The translations under genes were made by a program, and so were the position numbers. 64,000 nt of DNA from Hyaloscypha bicolor E. Lineage: Eukaryota; Ascomycota; Leotiomycetes; Helotiales; Hyaloscyphaceae. The first letter of the stretch is position 1, and each line of letters starts with the position of its first letter. Location: NCBI RefSeq assembly GCF_002865645.1, contig NW_020194685.1:1378807-1442806 (forward strand), in the 5' to 3' direction. This document shows, piece by piece, positions 42,227-55,128 of this stretch. Below the pieces are notes generated by a model, which was not told where the DNA came from, searched no databases, and saw only the letters and a program-made list of their open reading frames with translations.

Positions 42227-44350
42227 TTAATCCAAAAGCAGGAGCTTTGCAGTCGACCGTCCATTTTTACCCAACACAAGAGCAATAACCATTGTCTTGT
42301 GGATTTCTGCTTTGCCTGTGGTAGCATCGACTTTAATATCACTCTCCGTCTCCCAATTTGTACCTTGAATGGCAACGGCAACACTTTTGCCATCAACAGT
42401 CACAACTAGGGTATCCACGTCGTCAGTCTCCCCAGCTTCAAAAGTCCCACTCAACCTCAGCAGAGCCCGGCCATTGCCATCTACCCGCTTCTGCCCTTCA
42501 ATTGTGACTATTGGCGGACTTGCTCCTCCTTTCGCAACCCTAGTCTGGGTCTGAATCAAGTCGCTCTCTAATTCCGGCGTCCCTTTAGGCGCTCTCCTAT
42601 TCTTACTCTTCTCTTCATACGCAAATGCATACTTCAACAGCTTCGTATCATCATATGCCTTTCCAGCAAAGGTCAATCCGACAGGCATCTGCGTATCCGC
42701 CATGATTCCCATGGGAACCGTAATTGTTGGAATTCCCAAATGTCGGATCACGCGATTGCCATTGGAATATAGAACCCCGTTCTTCCACGCTGCATCTGCG
42801 GATGCTTCATTTGTGTCTGTATCAGCGCGACCCACGTCTGCATTAGCAGGAAAGACGATGCAGTCGAAGTTTTCTACCTGAAGCCAGAATTCGAAAGACT
42901 TTCGCCGATTTTCGAGGGCATGAAGTGCAACTTCCATGCCTGGAAGGGAGTTGATCGATCCTCTGTCTTCGGAGACAAGGGACACAACCGTGGAGTATGG
43001 TATCGGAGCACCCAGCTTTCCATATCGATCCTGGAGGGCGCCAGGAGGGCGAGGAAAGATTTGAGACGCGTCGACGCTGGAGAGTGATGGATAGGCAGGG
43101 TCACCGTTCTGGCGCAAGAAGTCATCCCAAGCATAGGCAACAAGCTCGCGTCTTTCGATTGAGTTCCACTCTTCCGTGATGCCATCGCTAACAGACATGT
43201 TTCGGAGTCCCGTATTATTTGCTGATTGTGGAGACTTTGCGGGATTTAATGTGCTGACGGTATCGTACTCGGTCATGAGAGGAAACTCCGTCTCAACCAC
43301 TGTTGCGCCTAATCTCTCGAGAGTCTTCTTTGCTTGATACCAGAGGTCTAGGATGGATTGACGGGTATTTATTGGGTTGTTCAAGGTTTTTGATTTTCTA
43401 ATATAGATCTTTGGAACACCGATGCGTTTGCCTTGTAGCGTCTTAGCGTTTGTCAGGGACTCGAAGGACGGCGGTCTGACATCGGAAAGGGGAGGGAGTG
43501 TGACAAAAGGCTGGGCTCGCCAGAAGTCTCCTGCTCTGCGCTCATCCTTGACCAGAATAATGTCCAAAATTTCGAGCAAATCTTGTACATTGCGATATGT
43601 GGAACTACCACATCACACGTAGGATATAGAGGCCAGTTTCCCCGTATTGAGATTAGTCCTCTCGAGGGTGTGTAAGCTACTAGTCCGTTGTTAGAGGCAG
43701 GGCTTCTTCCCGATGATACCGTCTCTTCAGCCATGCCAAACGCAGCAAAGCTGGCAGCAGTAGAGGTTGCCGATCCATTAGAAGACCCCGAAGCGAATGC
43801 GGCGGTAAGATAATCCTTATTGTATGGACTTTCGGCTCGCCCGTAGACACCGCGTTGCATCCCACCAGCTGCCATCGGCGGCATGTTTGTTTTCCCAATC
43901 AGGATAGCGCCAGCATCTCGAAGCTTTTGAACAGTGAAGGCGTCCTCGTTGGCTACGAGATTTCGAAACGCAGGCGAACCGGATGCTACAGTCATGCCTT
44001 TCACCTTATAACTATCTTTGACAGTGAAGGGAATGCCTTCTAGTAGTCGTATGGGAAGGCCACTAGCTCGCCGGTGATCTGATGCAGCCGCATCTTCGAA
44101 GACTGATAAATTCAAGACAGGTATCGAATTCAGCTTCCCCTGTCGATCGTAAACCGCAATTCGATGCAGATATTTTGACACGAGCTCAACACTGGTGATC
44201 CAGCCCTGATCAAGTGCTCTGCGTATCTCGTTGATTGAAGCTTCGACTATGCTAAGACCATTGCCGTGATCTGACACAGGGTCAGGAATCTGGAACAGAA
44301 TGAGACCGACTTCTGTGTGGTTGAGGAGGGAAGACACTTACAGATGCCAT
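42227..44350 (-). pseudogene. Amidase-signature hydrolase with apparent one-base frameshift
   Basis: Exon 1 is only MAS (44350-44342); a 52-nt intron (44341-44290) leads into IPDPVSDHGNGLSIVEA. The amidase-signature core is complete: catalytic Lys in GIPFTVKDSYKVKG, GKTNMPPMA, the cis-Ser/Ser segment ASGSSNGSATSTAASFAAFG and SNNGLVAYTPSRGLISIRGN. At about 43595-43603 the frame must shift: WPLYPTCDVVVP is in one frame and TYRNVQDLLEILDIILVKDE in the next. One base is missing after the Pro codon and no intron can explain it. The second frame then runs intact to 42227, including LGIPTITVPMGIMAD and a 90-residue beta-rich C-terminal extension (TLVVTVDGKSVAVAIQGT). It is either a recent pseudogene or a sequencing error in an active gene of about 690 residues. 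Amide substrate unknown. Confidence 0.8.
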
Positions 44351-45191
44351 TATCTGCGAGCGCGTAGGAAGTTGAACATACACCAACTATATTCGTTGTT
44401 GGTGTCAGAAGAGATGAATCAGGCCAATGTACGAGTTAGAAGCCACTAAGTAAGAGGATATAGTCCTCCAGTGAGTGGGGGAAAAGCGTTCCAGAGATCT
44501 GAAGGCTAATTGCCCACTCTTGGAATTACTCAACCCGTCGTAAGCCGAAACTTTGCTCAGATCTCAGAATATGAGAGACGCAAACCTCTTTGAATCAATG
44601 ACAGAAAGGAGAGGAACGTGTTTAAGTATTCGATCTACCATGACAAGTTTAGGTCTCGGTCCGTAAGAGTTTTCTGACTTCGGAGTTCGGACTACCAAGA
44701 CGGTGTTGTCTTCGCGATTTCCTCCCCTAATGGTATCCATATTCGTTGGCCACTCGGCATTCGCCTCCCACTCATGGCCAGCAGAGCTTAACATCTGATT
44801 CTGGCTAAGAGGGGAAGATTTGGGTGCTTTGTTGAGGAGATGCAAGTGCACTGGGTTTCGGGGGTTTCTCGTCGAGGTTTGATGTGGCTGAGCTCCCTAG
44901 CCGAATATGGACTAGTTTCCGGCTTGATCGTGGCTACCGATTCTATTTGTTTACTTCCAAGTTCCCACCAACCCATCCCCTCACTCGTTGCTATCCTTGC
45001 TACAACTTCTCAACACCCTAGCATTCATCTTGCGCACGACATCCAACGCGTTGATATACCGTCTGCAACTCAATTGCTTTGCTTCGCTCTCGAAAGTAAC
45101 ATCCTTTCGCTTCGTCGCGTGTTTCCAATTTAATACTCGCCGCGACGCGGTAGCAAGCATTTCTGGCTAACATCAATCATCATCCGACCCA
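44351..45191. other. Divergent promoter region between amidase and pcs1
   Basis: No coding sequence was supported; several frames on both strands look random. It should hold the promoters of both flanking genes. Confidence 0.45.
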
Positions 45192-46848
45192 ATGCCGAAA
45201 CCAAAGCACGCACACTCGACGCTCTCTGGACTGATTGACTCGGATTCTGAAGACACACAATTCGTTGACGCGATGCCTACTCCAGATTCAGCTGCCGAGA
45301 ATAGAGCTCCTGGGAAGAAAGCGCGAGGACGGCCTAAGGTTGCGCCTGCGAAAGTAACGAAAGCCAAAGCCCCAGCTCGCCGCACAAGCGGCCGTTTGAC
45401 TTCGAAGGCGAAAGCAAATCCCGCAACGACGACAAGGAGCAAGAGACCAGCGTTGGCAGACAAAACGAACCAGCAGTACGCGAGTGAGACTGAAGAAGTG
45501 GAAGATTTTGATGCGAACGAAGATGTTGATATGGGAGGTCAAGATGTGGAGGATGCTATTGTTGTAGAGAAGCAGACAAAACCCAAGACTACGACGAAGA
45601 AGACTACGACGAAGAAGGCCACGACTTCTAGTAAAGGTAAAGCGACGAAGGAGATGTCATGTACAAACAAAAACATCGCGGATACTCCCGATGCATCGAG
45701 GCCAGTGTCGCGCGTGACGAAGAAGCGAGGTCCATCAAAGAAGGAGACACCTGCAGATCCTTCACCGGAGAAGATTGTAATGGAGACACAAGTCCCGCCA
45801 ATGGACATTGATGCCGAAGCTGAGGAAGATGAAATAGTTGAGAAACCCATCACCAAAACAGCTCATAATGCTTCTCGTGCACGGTCGAATTCGAGACACC
45901 GCCAACCGTCTCTACAGCGGCGACAGGTTGGGAGTGCATCAGACACTGAAAGAAACGACCCGGCTTTGAGAAGAAAGCTTGGTGAAGTTACAAAGAAGTA
46001 CGAGAATCTGCATCTCAAGTACCAAGACCTTCGAGAAATTGGGTTGAAGGAGGCCGAGAGGAATTTTGAACGCCTAAAGAAGCAAAACGAGGAACGAACG
46101 AAGAGTATGTCATGTGCAAATTCCATCATGGGTATTAACTAACTTCCTTAGTTTCTAACAACCTGATTGCAACTCTCAAGGCAGATGTTGCTGCACAGAC
46201 GGCATTGGCTAAGGATTCAAGTGTCTTGAAGAAGAAACTCGATACTCAGAAGAATGAGATTGCTTCCCTACAAGCACAGCTTGCAAGGATGACCGTTTCG
46301 TTATCGGAGGCACAGTCAGAAAATAAGACATTGTCTGCAAAATTGGCTGCAAATCGAACCGCTGCTACCTCAGTCGAGAGCACAACCAGCAAGGTCCCAA
46401 GTAGTGCGGTCAAAGCTAATGGTGGCATCCGGATGGTTGGATCTGCAGAGGCTGCTCAGGTAGCACAAGCAGCCCAGCTTAAGGAAGACATCTACAGTGA
46501 TCTCACTGGTTTGATTATCAGAAGTGTGAAGCGTGAGGCTGAAGAAGACGTTTTTGATTGTATTCAGACCGGTCGTAACGGCAGTAAGTTGATAAGCCTT
46601 GTTTTGCCTGAACTTTACTGACCAAGTTCGCAGCTTTACATTTCAAATTAGCTGCCGGAAACGAGAAGTCCGCCGACAGCTATGACGATGTGCAATGCAG
46701 TTACATCCCACAGCTTGATTCAAGTAGGGATAGAGCTTTGATGGAGTTACTTCCAGATTATCTTGAGGATGAAATCACATTCCCAAGACCACAAGCTGCG
46801 AATTTCTATGCCAGAGTTGCTAAGGCCTTGACGGACAAGGCCGCTTGA
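45192..46848 (+). CDS. pcs1: Monopolin complex subunit Csm1/Pcs1
   Basis: Clamps microtubule-attachment sites at the kinetochore and helps organise nucleolar rDNA. Exons: 45192-46104, 46152-46583 and 46634-46848, giving 519 residues. The long N-terminal half is disordered, acidic/basic and AT-hook-like (KKARGRPKVAPAKVTKAK, KKTTTKKATTSSKGK). A coiled coil from about residue 255 (ALRRKLGEVTKKYENLHLKY) continues through exon 2 (LKKKLDTQKNEIASLQAQLA). The C-terminal globular domain, at about residue 420 onward, shows the Csm1 pattern: LTGLIIRSVKREAEEDVFDC, LHFKLAAGNEK, YIPQLDSSRDRALMELLPDY and EITFPRPQAANFYARVAKAL. The two short introns must be removed to keep this domain in frame. Intact; no nearby partner gene such as Lrs4/Mde4. 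Confidence 0.9.
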
Positions 46849-47552
46849 GGAATGTTTTGAGAATAGTGAGGAGTAATGAGTTTGAACGGTGGGCATGAGG
46901 AGTTAAGGAGCATTGGACGTCCATGTTAGACTTATTGGCGTAAGAGCATGCATTTTTGATTGTTGTATTATACCTAGTTCGATTCCGCCCTGAACATGGA
47001 AATTCCCTGAGGCTGGTCTATTAATCTCCTCTGAAAGTCGCATGAATTCAGTGCATTGGTTTGTTACCCTTTAGCTGGAGACAGCCCGAAACAGAAGTCC
47101 GAGTTCCTTTAAGCGAACAGATGCATACGTTTCCCATGACGTTTTTATCGTGTATTAAAACGATAAAAATTACGAGAATAGACTTGCTTAAGAATGACTT
47201 CCAATTCCGAAGTATGCTTCCAGAGTTTCGATATAATTCAAGGCTGTATTGAGCGTCGAGAAATCTCAGAACCCTATTTAGCCTTAGCGCGCTCTTTTAA
47301 TTTTTCCGAGCGAGATGACGGTTGCGTCCCATCAAGGTAACAATTCGTTGATCTCCAAAACCTCCATCCTCCTAATTCTGAAGACACGCTCTTCAACAAA
47401 ATTTACATATGCATTTGTCCATCCAAAGGACGCGCCATTCTTTTAGTAATTTCAGAAGAGACCTGATTTTACGGGTTCCAGACCATTCAATTATTTTCTG
47501 AGGACGACGCGGTTCACAACTCTGAAAGAGAACAATCAAAAACCCATTTACC
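46849..47552. other. Intergenic region, promoter of mcd4
   Basis: 700 bp without a supported gene. It is AT-rich in the middle and has a CA-rich leader just before ATG 47553. Confidence 0.45.
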
Positions 47553-50500
47553 ATGGCCCGAGTCAATCGCTTTGGCTTTTTAGTCATTGCGCTCACTTTC
47601 CATTTGGTCTACATCTTCTCGATATTCGATATCTATTTCGTCAGTCCCATTGTCTCTGGCATGCGAGAGTTCGAGGTGGTAAGGCCAGAGAGTGTTGAAG
47701 CCCCTGCAAAGCGTCTGGTTCTTTTCGTCGGTAAAGTTACAACTTTCCATGATAATATTTTCCTATTTACTAACTGCGATCAACTGCACAGGTGACGGCC
47801 TTCGAGCGGACAAAGCTTTCCAATCATTTCCGGAACCATATCCCAAGGACGATGCAGATCTCGTCCGCCGACCTCTTGCCCCCTTCCTACGATCACGCGT
47901 CCTCGAGCACGGTACCTTCGGCGTATCGCATACCCGGGTCCCTACAGAGTCTAGACCTGGGCATGTGGCTCTGATTGCAGGGCTATACGAAGATGTGTCT
48001 GCCGTGACGACTGGATGGAAACTGAACCCAGTCAATTTCGACAGCGTGTTCAACAGGAGCAGGCATACATGGTCTTGGGGAAGTCCAGATATCTTACCAA
48101 TGTTTGAACTGGGCGCTGTACCTGGCCGGGTCGATACATACACGTATGCCGCAGAAGAGGAAGATTTTTCTCAAGACGCAGTTCATTTAGATCTCTGGGT
48201 CTTCGATCGGGTCAAGGCGCTTTTCGCTGATGCGGCCAAAAATGCGACCCTGGATGCTGAATTAAGACAAGACAAGCTTGTCTTCTTTCTGCACCTTCTG
48301 GGGCTGGATACGAACGGGCATGCCTACCGACCATATTCGAAGGAATATCTTAACAACATAAAAGTGGTCGATGAAGGAGTGAAGGAAATCACCAAGTTAA
48401 TCGAAGACTTCTATAATGATGGCAAGACTGCTTTTGTCTTCACTGCAGACCACGGAATGAGTGATTGGGGTAGTCATGGCGATGGACACCCTGACAATAC
48501 TCGCACGCCTCTTATTGCATGGGGTTCAGGTGTTGCAAAACCGGTGACGACCACTGATACGATTGCACCAGGCCACGATGAGCTGTCTGCAGATTGGGAT
48601 CTGGATCATATCCAAAGACACGATGTTTCTCAAGCAGATGTTGCCGCATTGATGGCATATCTTGCTGGTCTTGCTTTCCCCGTCAATTCTGTTGGCGAAT
48701 TGCCGTTGTCATATTTAGCAGGAGATATTGCTATTAGATCCGAGGCTTTTCTCGCCAATTCAAGGGGCATACTTGACATGTATCGCGTCAAAGAAGAGCA
48801 AAAGAAGGCCACTGAGCTGCGATATCGACCCTTCAAGCCGCTTAGCGATGAAGCACATTCTATGGAGCACCGCTTTTCAGTTATCAGAAGTCTAATCGAT
48901 CAAGGAAAATACGAGGAAGCCATACAGGAAACCGCCGCCTTTGTCAAGGTGGGTCTAGAGGGGTTGAGATATCTCCAAACCTATGATTGGCTTTTCCTTC
49001 GAGCATTGATTACCACTGGCTATTTGGGATGGATCGCATTTGCACTTACAACAGTCATCGACCTTCACGTACTTCACGGCAAAACCGAGACTTCGAGGAC
49101 CCGTCTCGGAAACATTTTCTTCTCTTCCATTCTTGTATCACTTTACGCTTCTTTCATTGTATCAAAATCGCCGTTCACATACTATGCTTACGCCATATTC
49201 CCCGTTGGCTTTTGGGAGGAGGTTTATGCCCGCCGGAATGCTTTGATGGAGGGGAGGAAAGCCTTGTTTGGTCACATCACGTCAGCTGGCGGTTTCGTAG
49301 TGCTCCTCTTGAAAGCTGTCATTGGCTTGATTCTTATAGAATCTCTAGTAAGGCTGCCGAGCTTCCCTCCGCTGGCAGTAATTGACATATGCTCTAGGCA
49401 CTTGGGTATACCCATCGAGAGGTCTTCTCTATATTATGGGCAGCTGCTGCCTCGTGGCCGGCGTTTTACGGAATGGCTTTTCTGCAGGCAAACAAAGAGC
49501 TTGCAGGAACTTGGGTAGTATCTTGCTTAGCCATGAGCTCATTTACTTTATTGCCTGCTATGAAGGTTGAAGATGTCACCCTTATGTGAGCAGGGTTTCC
49601 CCATCCCACTTGTGTTAAAACTGATGTGGTCCAACAGCCTATCCGGCGGCGCCCTAATGGTTACAATTGGCGTCTTGTACCTTGTTTTCGAGAAAAAGTT
49701 GCTTTCGAAGTCAAAAGTAGCCAGAGATTCAACAGCAGCGGCGGATAACGCTTTGTCCAGATCGCTGGTCGGGATTCAGGTGAGATACTCGGAGATCGGC
49801 CTATGACATGTTTCTGACAGAAGTAGATTGGCCTCATTATCCTAGCCATGATCGTCACAAGGTCGAGCGCATTGTCCCTGCAAGCCAAGCTAGGACTTCC
49901 ACGTGGAAACCAGATTGTTGGGTGGGCTGTTCTAGGTATGCATATTCTTATTCATGCCCAGATCCTTACTTAATCTCAACAGTTCTGCCTTTAATTATGC
50001 CATTCTTGCATCGTTTGCAACCAAACAATCACTACCTGCACCGATTGATGGTCATATTCTTGACATTTTCTCCGTTATTTGTCATTCTCACGATATCGTA
50101 CGAGGGGCTTTTCTATTTAGGTTTTTGCGTAACCTTAATTACCTGGGTTCGCCTCGAGCACAGTGCTTACACATACGACAAGCCACAGCTCAGACCCACC
50201 CCGAATGGGACTGCTGCTGTCCCTGGCTCTCTAGCACCTTCTCCGTTCCGATCGCTGACCTTATCCGATGCACGAGTCTCATTCTTCTTCCTTACACTGC
50301 TCCAGTCAGCCTTCTTCAGCACCGGAAACGTCGCATCAATTTCGGCTTTCAGTTTAGAGAGCGTTTCTAGGCTGATCCCTATCTTCGACCCCTTTTCCCA
50401 GGGAGCATTATTGATGTTGAAGCTGATGATTCCTTTTGCTTTGATTTCGGCTAACCTGGGGATCTTGAACAAGAGGTTAGGAGTAGCTCCGTCCGCACTC

Positions 50501-50794
50501 TTCATGGTGGTGATGGCTATCAGCGACTTTCTCACTCTGCATTTCTTCTGGGTTGTCAAAGACGAAGGATCGTGGTTAGAGATTGGATCAACGATCAGTC
50601 ACTTCTGCATTGCAAGCCTTCTTTGCATGTTTGTGGCCAGCTTGGAAGGGGTGAGCGAGCTATTCATTGCTGGTGTGGAGGTTGAGGATAGTTCACCACA
50701 GTTAACCAAAGAAAAGGAGCTCGGTGCAACTGTAAATGGAAAAGCTTCCAACGGCATACCGAGGAAGCCTGTCCCGAATGGGAACAGTACATAG
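47553..50794 (+). CDS. mcd4: GPI ethanolamine phosphate transferase 1 (MCD4/PIG-N)
   Basis: Adds ethanolamine phosphate to the first mannose of GPI precursors in the ER membrane. Six exons: 47553-47730, 47792-49347, 49398-49585, 49638-49779, 49827-49935 and 49983-50794, giving 994 residues. The N-terminal signal anchor is FGFLVIALTFHLVYIFSIFD. The lumenal alkaline-phosphatase-like domain has the metal-site motifs FVGDGLRADKAF, HTRVPTESRPGHVALIAGLY, LHLLGLDTNGHAYRPYSKEY and FTADHGMSDWGSHGDGHPDN. The multispanning C-terminal domain follows from about residue 480 (TTGYLGWIAFALTTVIDLHV; SWPAFYGMAFLQANKEL after splicing; LPFLHRLQPNNHYLHR-like PFLHRLQPNNHYLHRL). The four introns in the membrane part are 47-52 nt and are essential for the frame. 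The acceptor of intron 4 is the AG at 49826, not the nearer one. Intact and essential in yeast. Confidence 0.95.
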
Positions 50795-52019
50795 TGTAGA
50801 CGAAGGATATACGAGTGTCAAGTTCACGATCAGGAAGCGGAGATGAGGTCCTTCACATTGTCACATTATTTCTGTTTCACTTGTGACGTCATAACATAAT
50901 ACTCCGCCCACACGCCTCACAGTCAGTTGAGCTTCGCCGCAAATAACGGCGCCCGATTTTTAAGAAGCTGACACGGCAGGATGAGGTATTCAAGCCAGGA
51001 TGGTGTTTCAACCTCGGCATCTCCACTTTTAACTGTATCCGTTCCGTCCTTTAGAGTTGCGCACCCCCCTACTTTCTGGGGTACGCCTGCAGGGGAACGA
51101 TCTACGGCGCCTTGGTGAGGTTTGATTTGAGTTTACGAGCAAAAAGGGGGTGTGGAGCGGGTAAAACAGGGAGAGCTGACATCGGAGGATTCCCATTGCT
51201 GTGGGGATTCTGATCTGGGGAAGGGAGAAAGCCAAGTTGTGAGCCGAGCCGTCAAGGGTCAGGCACAGATCAACCGCCTTCCCCTCTCTTGTGCGTGTAA
51301 ATTACCATACAGGCACCAGGCTCCTCACTTAAATCTTAAAGCGGAATCTCCCTCTGCTCCGCCAGAGATATATGCTATCTAGGGGCACAGAACGTGGCTA
51401 AGGCTCTCTGCCACTGCTCGGTATCACAAGCTTGTCTGTTGTCTTAGTTGTTTCGAGTGAGTCCTTGGCTCGACTTGCCTCCCACCGGCTTTCAACTGCC
51501 TTGCTCCCGCTGGATCCGCACGCTCCATCTCCATCATTTCCCCATCGCTCTTGTTGAATTCTACGTAATCCGATTTGATCGGAGCCAGCCAGGGGCCGTT
51601 GGATCCAAAGTCCAGAAGTGGTCGCTCTCGATTTCCAACCCGGATTCTCCCACGGCTGGCAAGGCTGTTAGGCCTCCCCGGTTGTGTAAATACTCAATGA
51701 TGTTATAATTGTGTAGAAGAGCGGTCTCCAGCTTCATCCATCGTGCCCATCGAGCCACGTACAGCAGAACTAGCATGAAATCCGGGTTCAGGGCAGCTCC
51801 ATCCCCGCACGTGAGGTGTTGGAAGGCTCGACCCCAACTTTTTTGCTGACTGACCTGACGTCCAATTCGATTCCCTTCGCTTCCGGCCTTTGCCCAAGCC
51901 CCTCGAAAACCCCATCAACAGCATAGCATCAACACACAACCAACCTACAGGGCAGCTCTGCACGACGGCGGCGATAACGCAGACGCATTGAACGCGGCGG
52001 ATGAAGACAGGACAGCATC
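50795..52019. other. Intergenic region, promoter and leader of the CTF1-type regulator
   Basis: 1.2 kb. No gene was supported. The frame at 51448-51708 has no family features. The stretch just upstream of 52020 is a CA-rich leader. Confidence 0.45.
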
Positions 52020-55000
52020 ATGGACATGGCCATGGCCTCCAGCGAGCCGGCCGCGCAGCCGCGACCGAACGGATATGCAGGACCGTCGAGTAACGCACCA
52101 CAAGGATCGAACCCAATGCCAAACAATCAGACTCCCGGCCACCCGAGCTTTAGAAGGTGCGTTGAAAGGTTGCGCATGCTGCTTGGAAGTATTTATCGCT
52201 GACACGCAGGTACAAAGACAACGTGCGTCGCGAGCTTGTGAGGTACGAAGCCATCCCATTCCTTTTGTACAGGCTGCGGTCGAAGCGTGCCTCGGCACCG
52301 AGGATCGAGTGTAAGTGAGATAATTGCTAATCAGATATCATCCAACAGACCTGTCATGCGAGAAAGGTAACCAATAATTCCCCAAAAAGCCTCATGCTGT
52401 GGACACCGATCACATTCATATCTTGGACGTCGCGCCGTATAGGGACACATGGTTGACGGTTGTAGGTTCGATGCGATGCCGCCAGCTTGGGCGTGCCATG
52501 CACAAACTGCGTAGCATTCTCCATAGAATGCAAAATCCCGACGCCGAAACGGAAGAAGACGGCTACTGGGAAGGCAAAGGATTCGGATAGGTATGGCTGC
52601 CGAGGATGTCATGGGAGTCCTCGAACTGACACGAGCAGTGACCGCGGCGAAGCTGTCGATGAACGTTCCCCTCGAAATGACTCCCCCGGTACAGGCCGAA
52701 GCGCCAGTGTCTACAATTCACAGGATGGAACTCCTGCTACCTCTCTCACCGAGGCACAGTACAAACAGCGACAGGATGACGATGGTATATACGCACAATT
52801 CATGAAGCCCAAGTTTACAAGAGCTCCTATCAAGGAGGCCGGTAGGGTGGCATATCTCGGAGAATCCTCGAATTTGACCCTTCTCGTTCACGACAGACAC
52901 GGAACTGCGGATGTTGTGCACTACCCTCTGCCTGAGCATGTCAGAGGTTCTAGGGCACGATTGACCGAGTTGGACAACGTGGAAATCGATATCCTCCACC
53001 AACGAGGCGCCTTCTTACTGCCACCGAGGTCTCTTTGTGACGAGCTGGTGGATGCATACTTCAAATGGGTTGCTCCAATTGTCCCCGTCATCAACCGAAA
53101 TCGATTTATGAAGCAATATCGAGACTCGAAGAATCCACCCTCCCTGCTTCTCCTCCAAGCCATCCTGCTTGCAGGATCCAGAGTCTGTACGAACCCTCAG
53201 CTTATGGATGCCAATGGATCAACCACACCAGCCGCTTTGACGTTCTATAAACGCGCGAAAGCACTTTACGACGCTAACTACGAAGATGACCGAGTTACCA
53301 TTGTCCAGGCTCTTGTACTCATGGGCTGGTACTGGGAAGGTCCCGAAGACGTGACGAAGAACGTCTTCTATTGGAGCAGAGTCGCAACGATCGTGGCCCA
53401 AGGTTCAGGGATGCATCGAAGTGTCGAGGGTTCTCAACTAAGCAAAGCCGACAAACGACTATGGAAACGAATTTGGTGGACACTCTTCACACGTGATCGA
53501 TCAGTTGCTGTCGCTTTGGGCCGGCCGGTTCATATCAACACCGATGATTCGGATGTCGAGATGGTGTCTGAGGAGGACTTCATTGAAGATGATAGTGGAG
53601 AGCCCCCAGAGTTCCCAGCCGATCCGTTGCACATTCAGTTTTTCTTGCAATATGTGAAGCTGTGTGAAATCATGGGGCTTGTTCTCTCACAGCAGTACTC
53701 GGTGGCGTCAAAAGCTCGTCGACAGAATGCCATTGACCTTACTCATAGTGATATGGCTTTGGCAGACTGGCTTCAAAACTGCCCCAAGGAAATCTATTGG
53801 GAATCATCTCGGCATCATTTCTGGTCTGCTTTGCTTCATTCAAATTACTACACTACTCTTTGCTTGCTCCACCGGGCCCACATGCCACCGGCAACAAATC
53901 AGCGAGGGGGAGGTTATTTGGATGAGCCCTCGTATCCGTCGAGGAATATTGCGTTCCAGGCCGCGGCAATGATCACATCTATCATTGAAAACCTTGGAGC
54001 ACATGATGAATTGAGATATTGTCCAGCGTTTATTGTCTACAGCTTATTCTCTGCGCTTATCATGCACGTATATCAGATGCGATCGTCAGTACCCTCAATC
54101 ATCCAGGCTACCCAGGAACGGATGCACATCTGTATGAATGCCTTGAAGGATGTATCAAGAGTATGGCTTGTTGCAAAGATGGTGTACACACTTTTTGAGT
54201 CTATCTTAGGCAATAAGGTTCTCGAAGAGAGACTTCAAAAGGCTGCTGGGAAAAGGCATAAGAAAATGGCCCAGAGTCTTACCCAGGGCATCGACCAAGT
54301 AAAGAAGGAAGAATCCACAAAACGAAAGTACGATGACATGGCTCTCGATTTCAACGTCAACAATCCACCTGCGCCTCAGGAATCGTATGAGCGATCGCGA
54401 CCTCAGACACCAAGTCACACCCCAGGACGCGAGATGGGTCATGGCCTTGCTCCTATGGCAGCACCACCGATTGCATCGCCAAACTCGACACGACAAAACC
54501 AAGATACTTTCATGGGTGGGACAAATTCTCGTCCTCATACCAGACCTGCGACTCCATTCAACCCCTCATTTTCTGTTCCAGCAACGCCTCCTGATTTGTA
54601 CCTCGTCACTCGCAACTCGCCAAACCTTTCACAATCTATCTGGGAGAATTTTCAACCAGACCAATTGTTCCCGGAGGGATCGGCTAGCATGCAAGCTAAT
54701 CAATTCTCATCTCCACCGCCCCATAATCTGGATCCAAACTTAATGCCTCACATGGGAATGCATCAGCAAATGCCAACTCCGGGTCAGACGTCTCAGCTAC
54801 CTCAAAGGATGAGAACTGGGCAGCCTGGAATGAGTGGCAGTCCTCCTCAAGGGAACATGCTTCAGCCCGGAGTGGCAGGTTATCAGGTCCAACAAAATAT
54901 GTGGCAAGGAGGTTTTGATCCGCCGATGCAGGATCCTCAAGGCCATAGTCCCAGCGACACCTTGAGCAATACATCTGCGCAAGCAGTGCCTATGACTATG

Positions 55001-55128
55001 AATGTCGAAGACTGGTAGGTTGTTCGTCTAGTTGATTTCAATACACGTCACTGACTCGAGATAGGTTTCAATTCTTTGGCATTAACGGTGATCTTAGCGG
55101 AATGAACGGGGACGTGCCTCTTGCTTGA
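52020..55128 (+). CDS. ctf1: Zn2Cys6 transcription factor of the CTF1-alpha/FarA type
   Basis: Nuclear regulator; relatives activate cutinase, fatty-acid and beta-oxidation genes. Exons: 52020-52156, 52218-52242, 52349-52366 (only 18 nt), 52466-55014 and 55065-55128, giving 930 residues. The zinc cluster is spread over exons 2-4: QRASRACE, TCHARK, then VRCDAASLGVPCTNC and VAFSIECKIPTPKRKK. This gives the spacing C-x2-C-x6-C-x8-C-x2-C-x6-C. The fungal transcription-factor middle homology region follows (AYFKWVAPIVPVINRNRFM, LLLQAILLAGSRVC, VQALVLMGWYWEGPEDV, KRIWWTLFTRDRSVAVALGR). A long Gln/Pro/Met-rich tail precedes the last exon (FQFFGINGDLSGMNGDVPLA). Without the final 50-nt intron the protein would stop at NVEDW. 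The symbol is by resemblance; FarA/FarB are the equivalents in aspergilli. Confidence 0.9.
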
